Below, in pieces: positions 23,997 through 35,416 of a DNA stretch of 64,000 nt. Numbering within the stretch: the first letter of the stretch is position 1; every line of letters begins with the position of its first letter. The stretch covers positions 98,602,484 through 98,666,483 of the forward strand of contig CM041297.1 of NCBI GenBank assembly GCA_023052935.1, read 5' to 3'. The notes below the pieces were generated by a model that ran no database searches, was not told the origin of the DNA, and saw nothing but the letters and a program-made list of their open reading frames with translations. This stretch comes from Piezodorus guildinii. Its lineage: Eukaryota > Arthropoda > Insecta > Hemiptera > Pentatomidae. The translations under genes and the position numbers were made by a program.

Positions 23997-24146
23997 TAGG
24001 GGTACTCACTACGTTTTCTATAGCATGCTATTTGTGCTATTGTGCTAAACCCATCAATTTTATACAGGAAATAACTGTAGAAACTCGACGGGTTTAGCAA
24101 AATAACACAAATAGCATGCTATAGCAAACGTTGTGAGTACCCCTAT
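23997..24146. mobile_element. MITE-like inverted-repeat element
   Basis: Left arm 23998-24052 and right arm 24090-24145 are reverse complements with only a few mismatches. Both begin AGGGGTACTCAC from outside and contain TATAGCATGCTATTTGTG, with a loop of about 38 bp. The TAGGGGT-type terminus and the partly matching 8-bp flanks (TTATAGAT and TTATAATT) would suit a non-autonomous hAT element. The flanks match at only 6 of 8 positions. Confidence 0.6.
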
Positions 24147-24299
24147 TATAATTTTGGCTGGTTTAGCATGCTATTACTTTCGCGTACCTATATATGAAAA
24201 ATAGGTATAATATTGCGATCGTGAAAATTTTCGAATTCTAGTTAATAATAGTAAGAATAGTGATATAGATGTATAATATATCGATGGAAAGCTAAAAAC

Positions 24300-24836
24300 C
24301 TGAATAAATGTAATCTGCTGCATCCCAAACTCTTCAGTCCCACATCACAGTCATTGAAGAATGGTTTTAGAACTGGAGGATTAAAATAAATCCTGAAAAA
24401 TCACACCAAATTACCTTTACCCTTCGTCGCAAACCGATGACTTCCTACCCACTGTATCCTTTAATAATACCCCACTCATAATTGTGGAATAAATACCTAG
24501 GACCCCATCTTGATAAACTTCTTACATAGAATCCTCATACGAGACTTAAACGACAAGAAACTGCCCGTAGATGCAGATTACTACACTTACTACACGAATC
24601 CAACTTATCATTCCCATATCTTCGTGACAACCCTCTGAGGCGATTGAAAAGAAGATGGCTTCGAAACCTACTAAATTAAATTGACATTGAAGTGCTACTG
24701 TGTGTACTGAAGTGAACTGGGTAGTTCTTCACAAGACATTTTCAACCCTATAATTGTAAATTAGCCCATTTACTTATTGTATTTATTTTAAGTACAGTTA
24801 TAAATTTCAATACAATGTTAAAAAAAAAAAAAAAAT
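24300..24836 (+). pseudogene. Decayed jockey-type LINE fragment (RT thumb to poly-A tail)
   Basis: Conceptual translation with stops and frameshifts gives LQSHITVIEEWF, then NWRIKINPEKSHQITFTLRR. The second is the classic jockey-clade motif that follows the polymerase palm. Further on are LGPHLDKLLTW-like and HTRLKRQETARRCRLL pieces and a final LRRLKRRWLRNLL. It ends with an A-rich 3' region and a poly-A run at 24821-24835, as in jockey elements. No full frame survives, so it is inactive. Confidence 0.75.
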
Positions 24837-25259
24837 TATCTGATATACTAACTTGCGGAAGGTGATGTAAAGTGACGAATAGGGCATACAATTAAGTGGT
24901 TAGTGTACAGAACAATTTAATATTGCAATATTATTTAAGCTAAAATAAATATTTCCGTCGAAACTCAATTTAATTAATTATTTTTACTTTTTTAACTTTA
25001 TTTGAAGTTGTTGAATTGATTATAAGAACGAAAGTAAATGAAAGTCGTGTGTTTCATCTATTTCGAAAATTCTCTTACACCCTCCTATGATAAAACGTTT
25101 CTTAGGACTGAATTTTTAAAATTTTTCTTTAGACCCACATATCTTTGTAAATAAAATCTAACGTAACATAATGATTAGCTAGAATAAAAATTGAATACAT
25201 CTTTTTTTTATTATTTTAATCCATTTGGGTTCGATTAAATAGGTATAGTCTAGGAACAC

Positions 25260-25400
25260 AGTCTCTACAAAAATTGTTTATTGTGTCTAACGTTTTGGTT
25301 CAAGTTTTAGATCAGGATGATTATGATATTAGATTGGGCTGAAACGTAGGCACATTCTAAGACAGTATTTTAGATACTGTATGTTCTTTGCTATCATTAT
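25260..25400. repeat. Inverted pair of Penelope/hammerhead-like motifs
   Basis: On the plus strand GATCAGGATGATTATGAT leads to GGGCTGAAACGTAGGC. On the minus strand, starting from the same point, CCTGATCTAAAACTTG leads to AACCAAAACGTTAGAC. The two motif copies therefore face away from a shared centre, as in the foldback at 7.9-8.2 kb. Non-coding. Confidence 0.4.
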
Positions 25401-26694
25401 AGTAGATCATCTTCGGCATTTACCTAAAGTCAACAATATCTCTACTATTATAGATCATGTAGTACGTATATATGTATTTATTTATTTTTGTCATTCGTGT
25501 ATTTGTTGCGTGATTCTATCAGATTTAATTTAGATTGAAAAAATACTCATTAGAGTGTTAACAGACCGCCATATCGTTAATGTCCTAGGACGTTATCTTC
25601 AATTAGACACCACACTAGCCCACAAGTGGACTCGGAGTGCACCATCTGGAAAAGGTCTCTTGGCCTCTTAATACACATATATAATTTTTTTCTCATCCCC
25701 TGACCCTACAACAAAATAAATTGAGGTCTTCTTATTGAGCTGTCCTAACTAAATTAAGATTTGGTCCTGACCAACCAGGTGGCCGTTTTTTACCTTCATT
25801 TAACTTTTATGCCTTTTTTTTCTTCTTCCTTCTGCGGCTACGTCCTTCCGCGACCGGTATCCTCCTAATCTTTTTTTTTCTTTCTTACATTTTAAGAAAA
25901 AAAAAGAGGAAGACCACTTCATCTCATGGCGAGGTGAAAGAGCGATCGCAAATCAGGCTTAGGAAACAAAGTAAGAACTGTGGCTAAGGTGTAAGGCGTC
26001 GTTTTGGTTTATAATTCCTACAAGGAGCTAGAGGAAGAGGCAGCTGGAGATATTATAATCTCTTTTTTTATGTGGTGATATTTCTACGTACCTTGTCAGA
26101 CGTAGCGTAGCAAATGAGATCAGACGGGTTTTTTATTCAATATGGCAGGTAATATGGAGGAAACGCCAGTTGCAATACAAAATGGATTTATGGTCATATA
26201 ATACTTCCCTTCCATTCCCAATTTTATTATAATTAAAAAAATAAACGGCCTGATTCGGGGATGCCTTTCGACAAAGATCGTCACAATAAATATATTCTAT
26301 GAAATATAATTAAACTAGAATAGAATGAATGAAATATTAATTTATCATAACCAAACTACATCTACAAAAAATGAGGATGTTAGGTACAAAATGAACTTTT
26401 TTTTAATTTGATTTTAATGTGTATTGGAAGTGTTTTAAGTGTGTTTTTTATTTAATAATGTTTTCCTCAAATTAATATTTTAGAATAAGTTCGTCTGGAA
26501 CTAACCTCCTCAAATTTTACATAACTTGACATATATTTTAGTATTTAGTTATTATAAAATCATTGATTATAAAAAATATAATAAAATTCAATTGATTTCA
26601 AAGAAGCTATTTATCATTCTTAGATTCTATCGAAACTTTACATTAATTAAAAAACAGAGAAAATTAATGAAAACATATTAGAAAAGATAGTAAC
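25401..26694. other. Non-coding, nothing firm
   Basis: The sequence 25560-26070 is less AT-rich, with pyrimidine tracts, an ACCAGGTGGCCG stretch and a GAGGAAGAGGCAGCTGGAG stretch. No exon could be supported. It could hold regulatory sites. Confidence 0.3.
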
Positions 26695-26738
26695 CTTGAA
26701 CACTTGCCAGTGTGATGGTGGGGTAGAGGCAGTGGAAC
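26695..26738 (-). CDS. Candidate micro-exon with good splice borders
   Basis: On the minus strand TTTTATTTTTTCAG precedes GTTCCACTGCC, and CAAG|GTTACT closes the 44-bp segment. GC content is about 55% against a very AT-rich surround. All three frames are open (for example FHCLYPTITLASVQ or STASTPPSHWQVFK). It could be an exon of a minus-strand gene that also uses the 31.3-kb segment. The evidence is composition and splice signals only. Confidence 0.25.
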
Positions 26739-28499
26739 CTGAAAAAATAAAAGTGTGAAATTTAAAAAAATAATGGAGAGTTAAAAAAAAAAAATCATAA
26801 TTTAAAAATTTACTATTTAAAATGTTCTTTATTACTTTTTTATATTTAATCATCTCAAAGTTTCGGTGTTCTATCCTACCATTATGATCTATAAAACCTC
26901 ACAACTCAAAATTGTATAAAAATAAATTATTGTTTTATTGGTATAAATAAAAATATTCGTTACATTCAGAGGGTAATTATAAAATTCTAAAATAATAATT
27001 ATGACCCATTACACATACCATATATTTGGTAATTAATAACTAGAAGGTACTAAAAATTATTCCTTCACTAAGGGTTTTGGTATTAAAAGAATATATTATA
27101 ATATAAATAGCTGTTGGGAAATCTATTATTTCATCATATTTTTTATATGAAACTGAATTATCTGATTGATTTTTTTTAATTTATCGCAACGTTTCATAGT
27201 TTTACTTCGAGCTCCAAGGTTCAAAAAAACTAAAAATAATAATAAATATTACAATTAGATTACAATATTTTAAAATCCATAACAATGTTTCAATCAAAAT
27301 ATTTATTTATATATTTTTTATTTAAATTATATCTACTATAACATTTACTTGATGTATTTTCTTTTTTACAGTTGTAAATATGAATAAAATGATAAAAAAA
27401 AAAAAAAATAAAATAAATCTGTATAAATATGTTCCATATTTATAATTTTAAATTTATTTTTCGTAACAATAAGGTCAATTAATTGTTCATTTATTATTTT
27501 AAGTAAGTAAACGACACTGATTAAAACAAAATAATAATAAATGCAAAATTATCAATTTTACACAATCTTCAAACCTCATTTATTTTATTATGACATATTG
27601 ACCACAACTGCTTTTCTCATGTATAGGGTTTTGAAATAAGTTCGTGGCGTTTTTAACAAGTGATTACAATAAAAACTTCAGATTCTTGTAAATATTTTTA
27701 ATCGATTATATATAATTCATTTTTATCTATTACATATTGCCATCTTTCAGGTAATTTTATTAATTTGGTCATCATCAACAGTTGAAGGACGACCTGATCG
27801 CTTTGCGTCATCCAAGACAGAATTTCAGGTTCTGAACTGAGCAAACTACTTGAGTAGATATACACTAAAACAAAAATTTTGTTAACCGCCTGTGCAGCGG
27901 ATTTTCCATTAAATGACGAACATGATTTTTTTTCTATCCCATTTTGAGCAAGAAAATTACCACTTAACGATAAGAATTCTTAGTTGAAACTGAAGAATAA
28001 GAGCATTAACTAATCTTTTTTCAGAATATGTAAACATTATTGACCAAGTAAACATGATTATATAAAAAAAATAAAGGATTAAATCGAAGTATTTAAAAAC
28101 GCTAAGAGCTTATTTTACAACCGAATACTTAGGACTTAAATACTGTACCTTAAACATTCGCATCCTTATTTAAATATATATTTGCAACTATATATTATTA
28201 TAATGTCAAAATAAATAAAAAACTAAAATTGATATAACTTCAATTAAATTTGAATTTATTTATATCTGTTATATTATAGTTACTGTTAATATTTTTAGAG
28301 TATAATTTATTATTTACTATTTTCTGTATATTTTTGGTAATATGATAACATTAACATTTTTTTAAATTTTTAACAAAAAAAAAATAACATATATGATGAT
28401 ATATTATTAAATTAATTGATGTTCTATGATAACTATTAATGAGCTAACAATGTCCGTTAAGAACAGGGTTGCTATATTGATCAATTTAGGGAAGAGATG
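26739..28499. other. AT-rich non-coding stretch
   Basis: No gene or repeat family member was recognised. The sequence is very A/T-rich with short homopolymers. Confidence 0.4.
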
Positions 28500-28660
28500 A
28501 AGAGGAGAGAGAGGGGTAGTGCGCATGCGCCTTGGCGCCCACCCCTTGTTATTCAAATCCCCACCCTCGCTCCGTTGTCATGGCTCCGCCACATTCCATT
28601 GTCTTGTCAGATTCCTTTTCTGTCATCTCCGCATTTCTTATCTGATTTTTTTGTTATGTC
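28500..28660. promoter_or_regulatory. GC-rich island with NRF1/EWG-type palindrome and GAGA tract
   Basis: GAAGAGGAGAGAGAGGGG is followed within a few bases by TGCGCATGCGCC (core at 28521-28530), a perfect match to the NRF1/Erect-wing consensus YGCGCAYGCGCR. Then come GGCGCCCACCCC and several CCGCC/CTCCG motifs. This is a sharp GC island in AT-rich DNA, so a promoter or Polycomb-type element of an unannotated transcript is plausible. A 97-codon plus-strand frame overlaps it, but it starts inside the palindrome without a good context. Confidence 0.4.
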
Positions 28661-28849
28661 GTTCTCCTTATGACAACATATTTTTATCTCGACTCCGGTA
28701 CTGGAAGAAAAACTCTACATTCTTAACTTATTCCATGAAATGTTTCTTTATAAGAAACATGGAGATAAACAACAAAGTAATTAGAATATTTTTAAAAAAT
28801 ATATTTTTATAGCCTATATAGGGTTTAGGCTTCAGTATATATAGAGATT

Positions 28850-29027
28850 CGTACAGTTTCGCGGCCAATGGCCACCAGGTTTTTCCTCACTTTATTTAGG
28901 CTGAGTGTGCCCCATGAAGGTCTCCATACCTTAGGGTCGAATATGTAATTCTGCCACAGCCGAAGCTAGAACAAGGGTCTCGAGTACAGTAGACTAGTTT
29001 ACTATCTACCAGACCACGCAGCTCCCT
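28850..29027 (-). mobile_element. tRNA-derived SINE-like unit, family D
   Basis: Read on the minus strand, GGGAGCTGCGTGGTCTGGTA resembles a tRNA 5' half with A box, CTAGTCTACTGTACTCGAG an anticodon arm, and CTTGTTCTAGCTTCGGCTG a degenerate B box and T arm. A non-tRNA body follows. Only one copy was seen here, so family status is unproven. Confidence 0.4.
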
Positions 29028-29879
29028 ATTTAAAATATAAAGTATGCATTTTTTTATTTTAATAGAATATTACGGAATTTATGTTATGTATGTATGGTGT
29101 AAGGGTGTGCGTTATTAAAACACATTAACACTCAGTTAGAGGAAAATGTATTCAATGTTTTTAAGACAGGTGCAGCTGAAGAAACAAATCCAGATCAAAT
29201 AAACAGAACGGAAGCCGGGAATTTTGGACTTTTCTGACTAAAATCTATTTTTAATGACCCAATCTATAACTCAGTGTGTAAATGGATTGGTAGTTGATAT
29301 TTTATCTCTTTATCAAAGGATATATTCTGTTTAACTTTCGACAAGTTTTTTTTTATTTCTATCCATTTTTGGTATGTTTAATTACATGATATTCTTGTTA
29401 TTTACAGTTCCATAAATATTTGAGTTACAATTAAGTTTTTCTTGCTTAATAAGTGGTCCTTCCAGTGGACTAGCGCAGATCAAATTAATCTCAACCTTTA
29501 CGTATTGGCCTGAATTGGTGGGTAACCAATAGTGTAGCCCTGAATGAAGAACAAATACACAACGAATAAGTTACCTCCTCTAAGCATTTTTTTAATCGCT
29601 CCTTGAAGTGCAAGGTTGTCCTGTTATTTACCATTTCATCATAGGTAACAGACAATTTTCATGACATTCTGTCAAAATGCAATTCTCAGCATTATCTGCA
29701 TCTTAGGAAAGTTGTATCATTAAAGAATTTTTGAGATAGGTGTTCCTGCATCCTACTCATTTTTTTTTTTCAGTTATATTAAAACAGCTGTCGACTCCAT
29801 ACCTTAATAAAGCAGGCGTATTAAGTTGTTTTGCATTACTTTTTGTATGTTTTTTTTCCTTTTTTTTTTTTTAATAAGA
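29028..29879. other. Non-coding, nothing recognised
   Basis: No supported feature. The sequence is AT-rich with a few moderate-GC patches. Confidence 0.35.
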
Positions 29880-30265
29880 TTCTGGGAATTATAAATAGGA
29901 ATAGAAAATGAACTTTATTCTGGGATGATTCTCTTGGCAAATGATAATGACCCAAACCCTTTCAACATTAAAATCCCGTCTATTCAGCAACTTTCTATCA
30001 ATTCAGTTTCCAAAAGAATCCTTAGAATTTGCTAATTTGAGTGAAAAACATCAAATGAAACAGATAGATAACTTTATTTATTATATTCTGCACAATTTAA
30101 AATATTATATTTGTATTATTTAGAAGTTTTCAAAGACTTAACATTAACTTATGTATTATTTAATAAATATTAAAGTTTTTGTGATTTCCTTTTTATATAA
30201 ATAATGTATATTTTTCGTTCAATGTATTTTATTTTTGAACATTATTATTATAATTTTTTTTTATC
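29880..30265 (+). pseudogene. 5'-truncated CR1-type LINE fragment (ORF2 C-terminus and 3' end)
   Basis: The frame from 29941 reads TQTLSTLKSRLFSNFLSIQF, matching the end of ORF2 in the intact LINE of this window (SQTLSTFKTRIFSHLLSIQF). An AT-rich 3' region runs to an ATTATTATTATAA stretch at about 30240-30255. The upstream part is too decayed to read. It is an older, diverged relative of the element at 46-51 kb. Confidence 0.75.
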
Positions 30266-31313
30266 TGATTGTTTATCCGCTTCTACCCTTATGGGGCATT
30301 GGCGTATTCAAGAGAATTATATTGCATGGTAATACCCAGCAATTTTTATGAATTTCATTAGGGTGCCTATGTTTTTTTCCTTCATTAATTTCTTTAGACC
30401 AACTTTTACCCTTCTATTGCTTGAATAGCATGCACTCAATTAGCTTTAAGGAATCCTAAAAGATATGCATGTGTAAACTGGCAGTGTCCTATTAGAATTT
30501 ATCGTAGATTTTGCTTTATTTGTTTATAGTTATTTTACTCTTAGACTATAAAGTCTAATTTTTATTTTTTGTTATATTTTTCTAAAGGGAATTGTTCCTG
30601 AATAAAAAAATATGTTTTTTTGTACAAAATTTCTAGTTTAAAGACCATAGGAAAATAATTAAGTAAGTAGCCACTTTAACCCACCGTTTAAGTGGATCGC
30701 ATAATACCTCCTCGAGTTACCAAATACAAATATTAAAAAAAAAAAAAATGTCTCATTTTTATCATAATTACTATATTTTTGAAATATCCATAGGCCAAGG
30801 TTCGATGAAGGATCCTGTGAAATGATTCTCGCTAAAAACAAAAATGTATCGTATAATCGAAATATTATGATTTTAAAAGACCCAACTATGTATTATCAAG
30901 ACTTGCTTTTTTATCACTCTCGCAGTGATTAACTCTGGGCTGTTAAATGTATGTCTGAGTAAAGAATTATAGGTGAAAGGAACATTTCCTAAAACAGCTA
31001 ATTCCATTTTGAGAAAGGGAAAAACTATTATTCCTGGTAACGAATTACCCTTATGAAATCAGGCACTTTGGAGCTGGTTGACAAATTATTTTCAAGAAAA
31101 TGTCAGGTACATATTCGTTTATACTTGCAATTGTTTATTACGAAATATCCTGTTAAAGGCATGTCAATAGATTTTTTCAGTATTGAGAGGAATGCCATTG
31201 TTTGAAGAAACAAAACTATGATATTTATCATGAAATGATGTCATTTTCATGTATTTATATCATGTACTTTTTATAATCTATTCCTGTTCATTCCGTTTAA
31301 TATTTATTACCTG
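30266..31313. other. Non-coding, nothing recognised
   Basis: AT-rich. Short frames only, none with a familiar motif. Confidence 0.35.
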
Positions 31314-31421
31314 TTAGATAGGTGAGTGGTGATAGCAGAGGGGTCCACGATTGCTGAGTTCGATACAAAGGGTCATCACAAAGTTATAGTCTTCAGCTTT
31401 CTTCTGTTCCTTCTGTAACAT
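31314..31421 (-). CDS. Candidate small ORF / terminal coding exon, unknown
   Basis: On the minus strand an ATG at 31421 opens a 35-codon frame (MLQKEQKKAEDYNFVMTLC..., ending GPLCYHHSPI) with balanced codon use, unlike its AT-rich flanks. A T-rich tract and ATGTTACAG form a good acceptor that would start an exon at 31412. CTAACAG|GTAATA forms a good donor that would end it at 31311. The exon would be 102 bp, but a TAA precedes the donor in this frame, so it would be a last coding exon, a regulated stop-containing exon or a smORF. I recognise no family. On the opposite strand GTGATAGCAGAGGGG and GAGTTCGATAC look like Pol III A and B boxes, so a tRNA-like relic is an alternative. Confidence 0.35.
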   Translation of the reverse strand: MLQKEQKKAEDYNFVMTLCIELSNRGPLCYHHSPI

Positions 31422-32124
31422 AAAAAAAAATATTTTTATGTACAGCAATTATATATTTAAAAAAAAAAAAGTAAATTTCTCTATTTTTATTATATTTTTT
31501 AATGTATATCTATGCATTACCTACAAGACAGCCTATACCAAAATGACTGTCAAATTTATCTAGCATAGTCCTTCAGGATAATCTTTAAAGTTTCATTAAA
31601 TGTTTTTACTTTTCTTTGGATAACGTTGAAAGTAAGATAATGTAAACTATGAACTTAGGCCTAAGAAGAACTCTTTAAATCTATGCCATTTTATTTAGCA
31701 AAGTTCCCAGCTCTATTTATTATTTATTTAGCTCTTTTATACCAAAATAATATGGTTCGTAGATGCATAGGTTTTCTTTCCTATTGTACAACATAATTGC
31801 CCATATAAATTGATTTATTTATTTTCATTTTGTTTCCTAAGCAAAGATTAAGTAAATTTATGTGTAAAAAAATATTTGATGAATGAAATATATAAGCCAA
31901 CAAATAAATCATTAAAGTAACCAAATCTGTGACTTGGCATTCCTTAAAAAGATATGCTCTGTGTACTCATCAATTCCCTTTTTATATGTAAGCCATAATT
32001 ATGAAAAAAATAATATATGTCCAAGTTTTTAGGTTCATGATTATTAATTCAGAATATAGAAGAACATGGCACAAAGTCGAAATATGATTATTTAATGTAA
32101 GAAAGTTCGAAGAGCTCATAGTGT
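31422..32124. other. AT-rich non-coding stretch
   Basis: Nothing recognised. Confidence 0.4.
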
Positions 32125-32400
32125 TATGTTAGCTGTGTAGTTGGTTGGCACGCTGGTCTGCCACACCAAAGTAGAAGCCCGAGTTTGTGTGGTGTAATCA
32201 CTGTCCTGGAAGGACTATTATAGCCCTATAATTAAAAGGTAATTTGCTGACAATCCGTCCCCGGGTATGTGAGACCCGTTAGCTAAATGGTGGTCACTAA
32301 CTAAAATAGGTGTAGGGAGTAATGACCCTTTATTATAAAATGTCAACGAGTAACGGGGTGTGAAATCTTAGGAAACCAAACCGCGCGGCCAAAACACTGT
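32125..32400 (+). mobile_element. tRNA-derived SINE-like unit, family C
   Basis: TTAGCTGTGTAGTTGGTTGG then CACGCTGGTCTGCCACACC resembles a tRNA D arm with A box and an anticodon arm. AAGCCCGAGTTTGTGTGG fits a degraded T arm with B box. A body with CAATCCGTCCCCGGGTATG and ACGGGGTGTGAAATCTTAGG follows. Single copy in this window. Confidence 0.45.
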
Positions 32401-33348
32401 CGCGCTAACTGAACATTTTTTTTTTTTTTCGATAGAAGTTTACACTAGAAAAATATTTAGAACAAATTTTATGTAACGTGTATTCCATTTTTATTTTATT
32501 TTTTTGTCTGAACCCAAAACCAGAAATATTTCCTCTCTTTCCAGTGTTGTTATTCCTTACTCGGTCGGGAAAGAAACATTTTATTTCGTCCATGAATACA
32601 GGGCATGTATCGTTTATTCGCCCTCTATTCATAAAATAGTTGAAGATACCAAATAACATGCTCATGCTCTAGATTTCCCTTCACAATAGGGTCATAACCG
32701 GAGGACGACCATAGGTCATTTGCAAGACAAACGAAGTCAGTTGAGGTTTATGCGAGCGACCCTATCTCCCCAGTCCAGCCCATTTCTCCGGGCAAAGGGC
32801 AGTAAACATCTTCCTTCCAGGGTTCCCCCTCTGGGAGAACACAATTACGCTGATGTATTTATGCTTCTCCGTCCTTTTAGCTTACATAGGGGTTCCATAA
32901 GGGTGATGATATATCACGGGGTTATCCGCCGGAACAAAACCATTTTACGCTCCAATAAACATCCAATTCATACATTATACAATTGTGCTCTAGTTGGAAA
33001 CATGAAAACTCGTACAGGCGAAAGGCAAGGGGAGAAGAAAAGTTGGAGGAAGGCTAAATACTATTGTTTTGAATTCAGTCCCATAGTATATTTTAATAAT
33101 ATAAATAATATACTCGACAAACGTATAAATTAGAATCATTATATAAGTCTAAAAGGACAAGAAACCATTCGGAGTTTTCGGCTTCTACGATAATTTTTTA
33201 TTTTTATTTATTTATTACGAGATAATACAATCTACCAGATTCTGGGGCAATGAGTATTACAGATATAAGAAATCATTCATTCCATATGTACATTGAAAAT
33301 AAAATAAAAATAAATAATTAATAAAGATCAAACAAAGAAGAAAGAAAG

Positions 33349-33362
<14 letters not shown>
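32401..33362. other. Unresolved GC-richer block
   Basis: A plus-strand frame open from 32720 to 33133 (137 codons, opening on TTG; first ATG within MRATLSPQSSPF) spans a block at 32730-32950 that is clearly less AT-rich than its flanks. I recognise no domain, and the C-terminal third is AT-rich and probably not coding. From 33180 the sequence becomes A/T-rich with a GAGATAATACAATC-type segment reminiscent of repeat family E. Confidence 0.25.

Positions 33363-33405
<43 letters not shown>
33363..33405. repeat. (TA)n microsatellite after a poly-A run
   Basis: A purine-rich AAAGAAGAAAGAAAGAAAA tract runs into about 21 TA units. Confidence 0.95.
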
Positions 33406-33409
<4 letters not shown>

Positions 33410-33589
33410 AAATTAAATGAATAGTTATAAAGAAAATAATAGTAAAAACCTTTAACACATTCATACCAATTTTCTACGATAATTAGGCCTTGTTTACACT
33501 GCAAGCGGCGAACTAGTAGCGTAGAGAGTAGAAGGTACTTAGAAGGTAAAGGTTATCCTATTATACCGATCGATAATTGAGACGTTAGT

Positions 33590-34215
33590 TTCCAAAAAAT
33601 AATAAAGGTCATTTTTTTCGAAATTGATATTTTGGTTTATTATGTTCATTATTGACCTTTGTAATAGAATAACAAAAAAAAAATATATTACCCTCCCTCG
33701 AAATTTGAGGGCTTACGTTTCAAAATGCGTGGAATCCGAATAACAAAAAAAAAATCCGTTTGTCTGCCGTCCGCCATCCGCGGCATTTATCCGAAGCTAA
33801 TGGACCAATTTCTTTTAAATTCGCTACAAAAATACTAGTCCATTCAACGATGATCCTTACACCTAGACGTTGATATCAGCTGCTCATTTTTAAAATGGCG
33901 GCCGATTAAACGTGATTTAATTCAATAACTCGGTTATTTTTGAAGATAAAGAAAGTTTATCAGTGTTTCTTAACCAAAAATAATTGTATAAAAGAGAAAA
34001 AAATAAAAGAAAACAAAATGAAAATTTACACATATCATAACTCAGTTATTTTTGACAATAGAGAAAAGTATGTATAGAGTTTTAGAATAAGTAAAGCGCG
34101 GTAAAAACAAAAAAAAAAAATACCCTCCTTCCTCTCTCCCCCCTCAAAATTTGAGAGCTTACGTTTCAAGATGCGTAGAATCCGAATAACGAATATAAAA
34201 AAATCTGTTTCTCCT
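33590..34215. repeat. Direct duplication of a dispersed-repeat segment
   Basis: Two blocks in the same orientation share GAGGGCTTACGTTTCAAAA and GAGAGCTTACGTTTCAAGA (33707 and 34152), then TGCGTGGAATCCGAATAAC and TGCGTAGAATCCGAATAAC. Each also shares a CTCGGTTATTTTTGA-type sentence (33930 and 34042). Between them lies CTGCCGTCCGCCATCCGCGG. It is non-coding and probably a transposon tail duplicated in tandem. Confidence 0.6.
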
Positions 34216-35101
34216 AATTAATAAATAAATAAATACCCAAAAAAGAATGTTTGGAATTGATTTACAATTAGCTAAGATATTACGTTTTGAAACTAGCAGT
34301 AGTGATATGATATTATCCTTTGATATTATTTAATTGCTTTTCATATTATTTAATTGTCTATAAACAACTATTTAAACATTGTACCCTTATATTTTTATTT
34401 GGAAATAATAAATTATTGTGTAATAATCTGCATCTTATTCTAATGGTTTAGTTTGTTCTAAATCCGTCATCAGATTGTATCTTAAAAACGTACAAATACT
34501 TTAAAATTGCATTTCGTTCCACAAGATACTAAATCCACATTTCATTTCATTCCAAAAAGTACTAAAAACATTTACTTCCAAAACGTACTATATTCTCTGT
34601 TAACAGATAAACTTTCCTTTCAAAAGATACTATATTTCCTATTGGGCAGAAGAAGCACCTAACCCCGTAATATATTATCATTAATTTATTATTTTCTTCA
34701 TTTTGCGCATTTTAATTGACTCATTTAGCTCGTGTTTAATCACCACTACTATTTTGATAAATGGTTTATACATAATAATCAGTTTTTAGGTTGTTTTAAA
34801 CAACTTAGTTGCGTCTCTTAGGTTCTAGTAGGATCTCAATTAAATTAATTTTTTTCAAAGTATTTCTTCTTGCAGCTACTTAAATTTGATTTAAAATTTT
34901 TGGGAAACTTGTTTATTTGAACTGAACTATAATCGTGTATACTTTCCCTTACCTTATATATTTCATACTGGGTCAAGTGTGGATTTTAAATTAGATTAAT
35001 TAAAGATGATAAAAAGTTTATAATAAGACCTGAATTTTGTGACATTTGTTTTGATGTAGTCATTTGAGCATTTCCAAAGTATGGCCATAATCATTTCTAC
35101 T
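34216..35101. other. AT-rich non-coding stretch
   Basis: Nothing recognised beyond AT-rich sequence. Confidence 0.4.
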
Positions 35102-35416
35102 TTAAAAGAGGAGATATTTTACGCATAATTCAAATTGATCAGACTTTAATGAAAATCGATTTCTTATGATTGATTGGTTCCTCATAAGGAAAATACCCAA
35201 TACATTTAAAAAACATCTATTCCGTCTGCTTTGCTGGTTTCGTTCTTGTGCATCAACCTTATGGTGTTTTGCAGATCCCAGAATAGCTTTCATACTTGTT
35301 TTTCTTTCGTTAATAAATGGTAATTGGTTTTTCTGAGTGATGTAAGATGAAGTCAATAGACGTAGGTAAAGAAATTTTTCAATTTCCTGATGACGTATTG
35401 GAGATAAATTATTCAT
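35102..35416 (-). pseudogene. Possible piggyBac-like C-terminal remnant
   Basis: A 104-codon frame (first ATG at 35416, MNNLSPIRHQEIEKFLYLRL) ends with RNRCFLNVLGIFLMRN and FSLKSDQFELCVKYLLF. The spacing recalls the cysteine-rich tail of piggyBac transposases, where RRC..C...GI.K.T is followed by Y.C..CDV.LCV..CF. Most of the expected cysteines are replaced here, so at best it is a decayed copy. No catalytic aspartates are visible nearby. It could instead be a chance frame. Confidence 0.25.
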
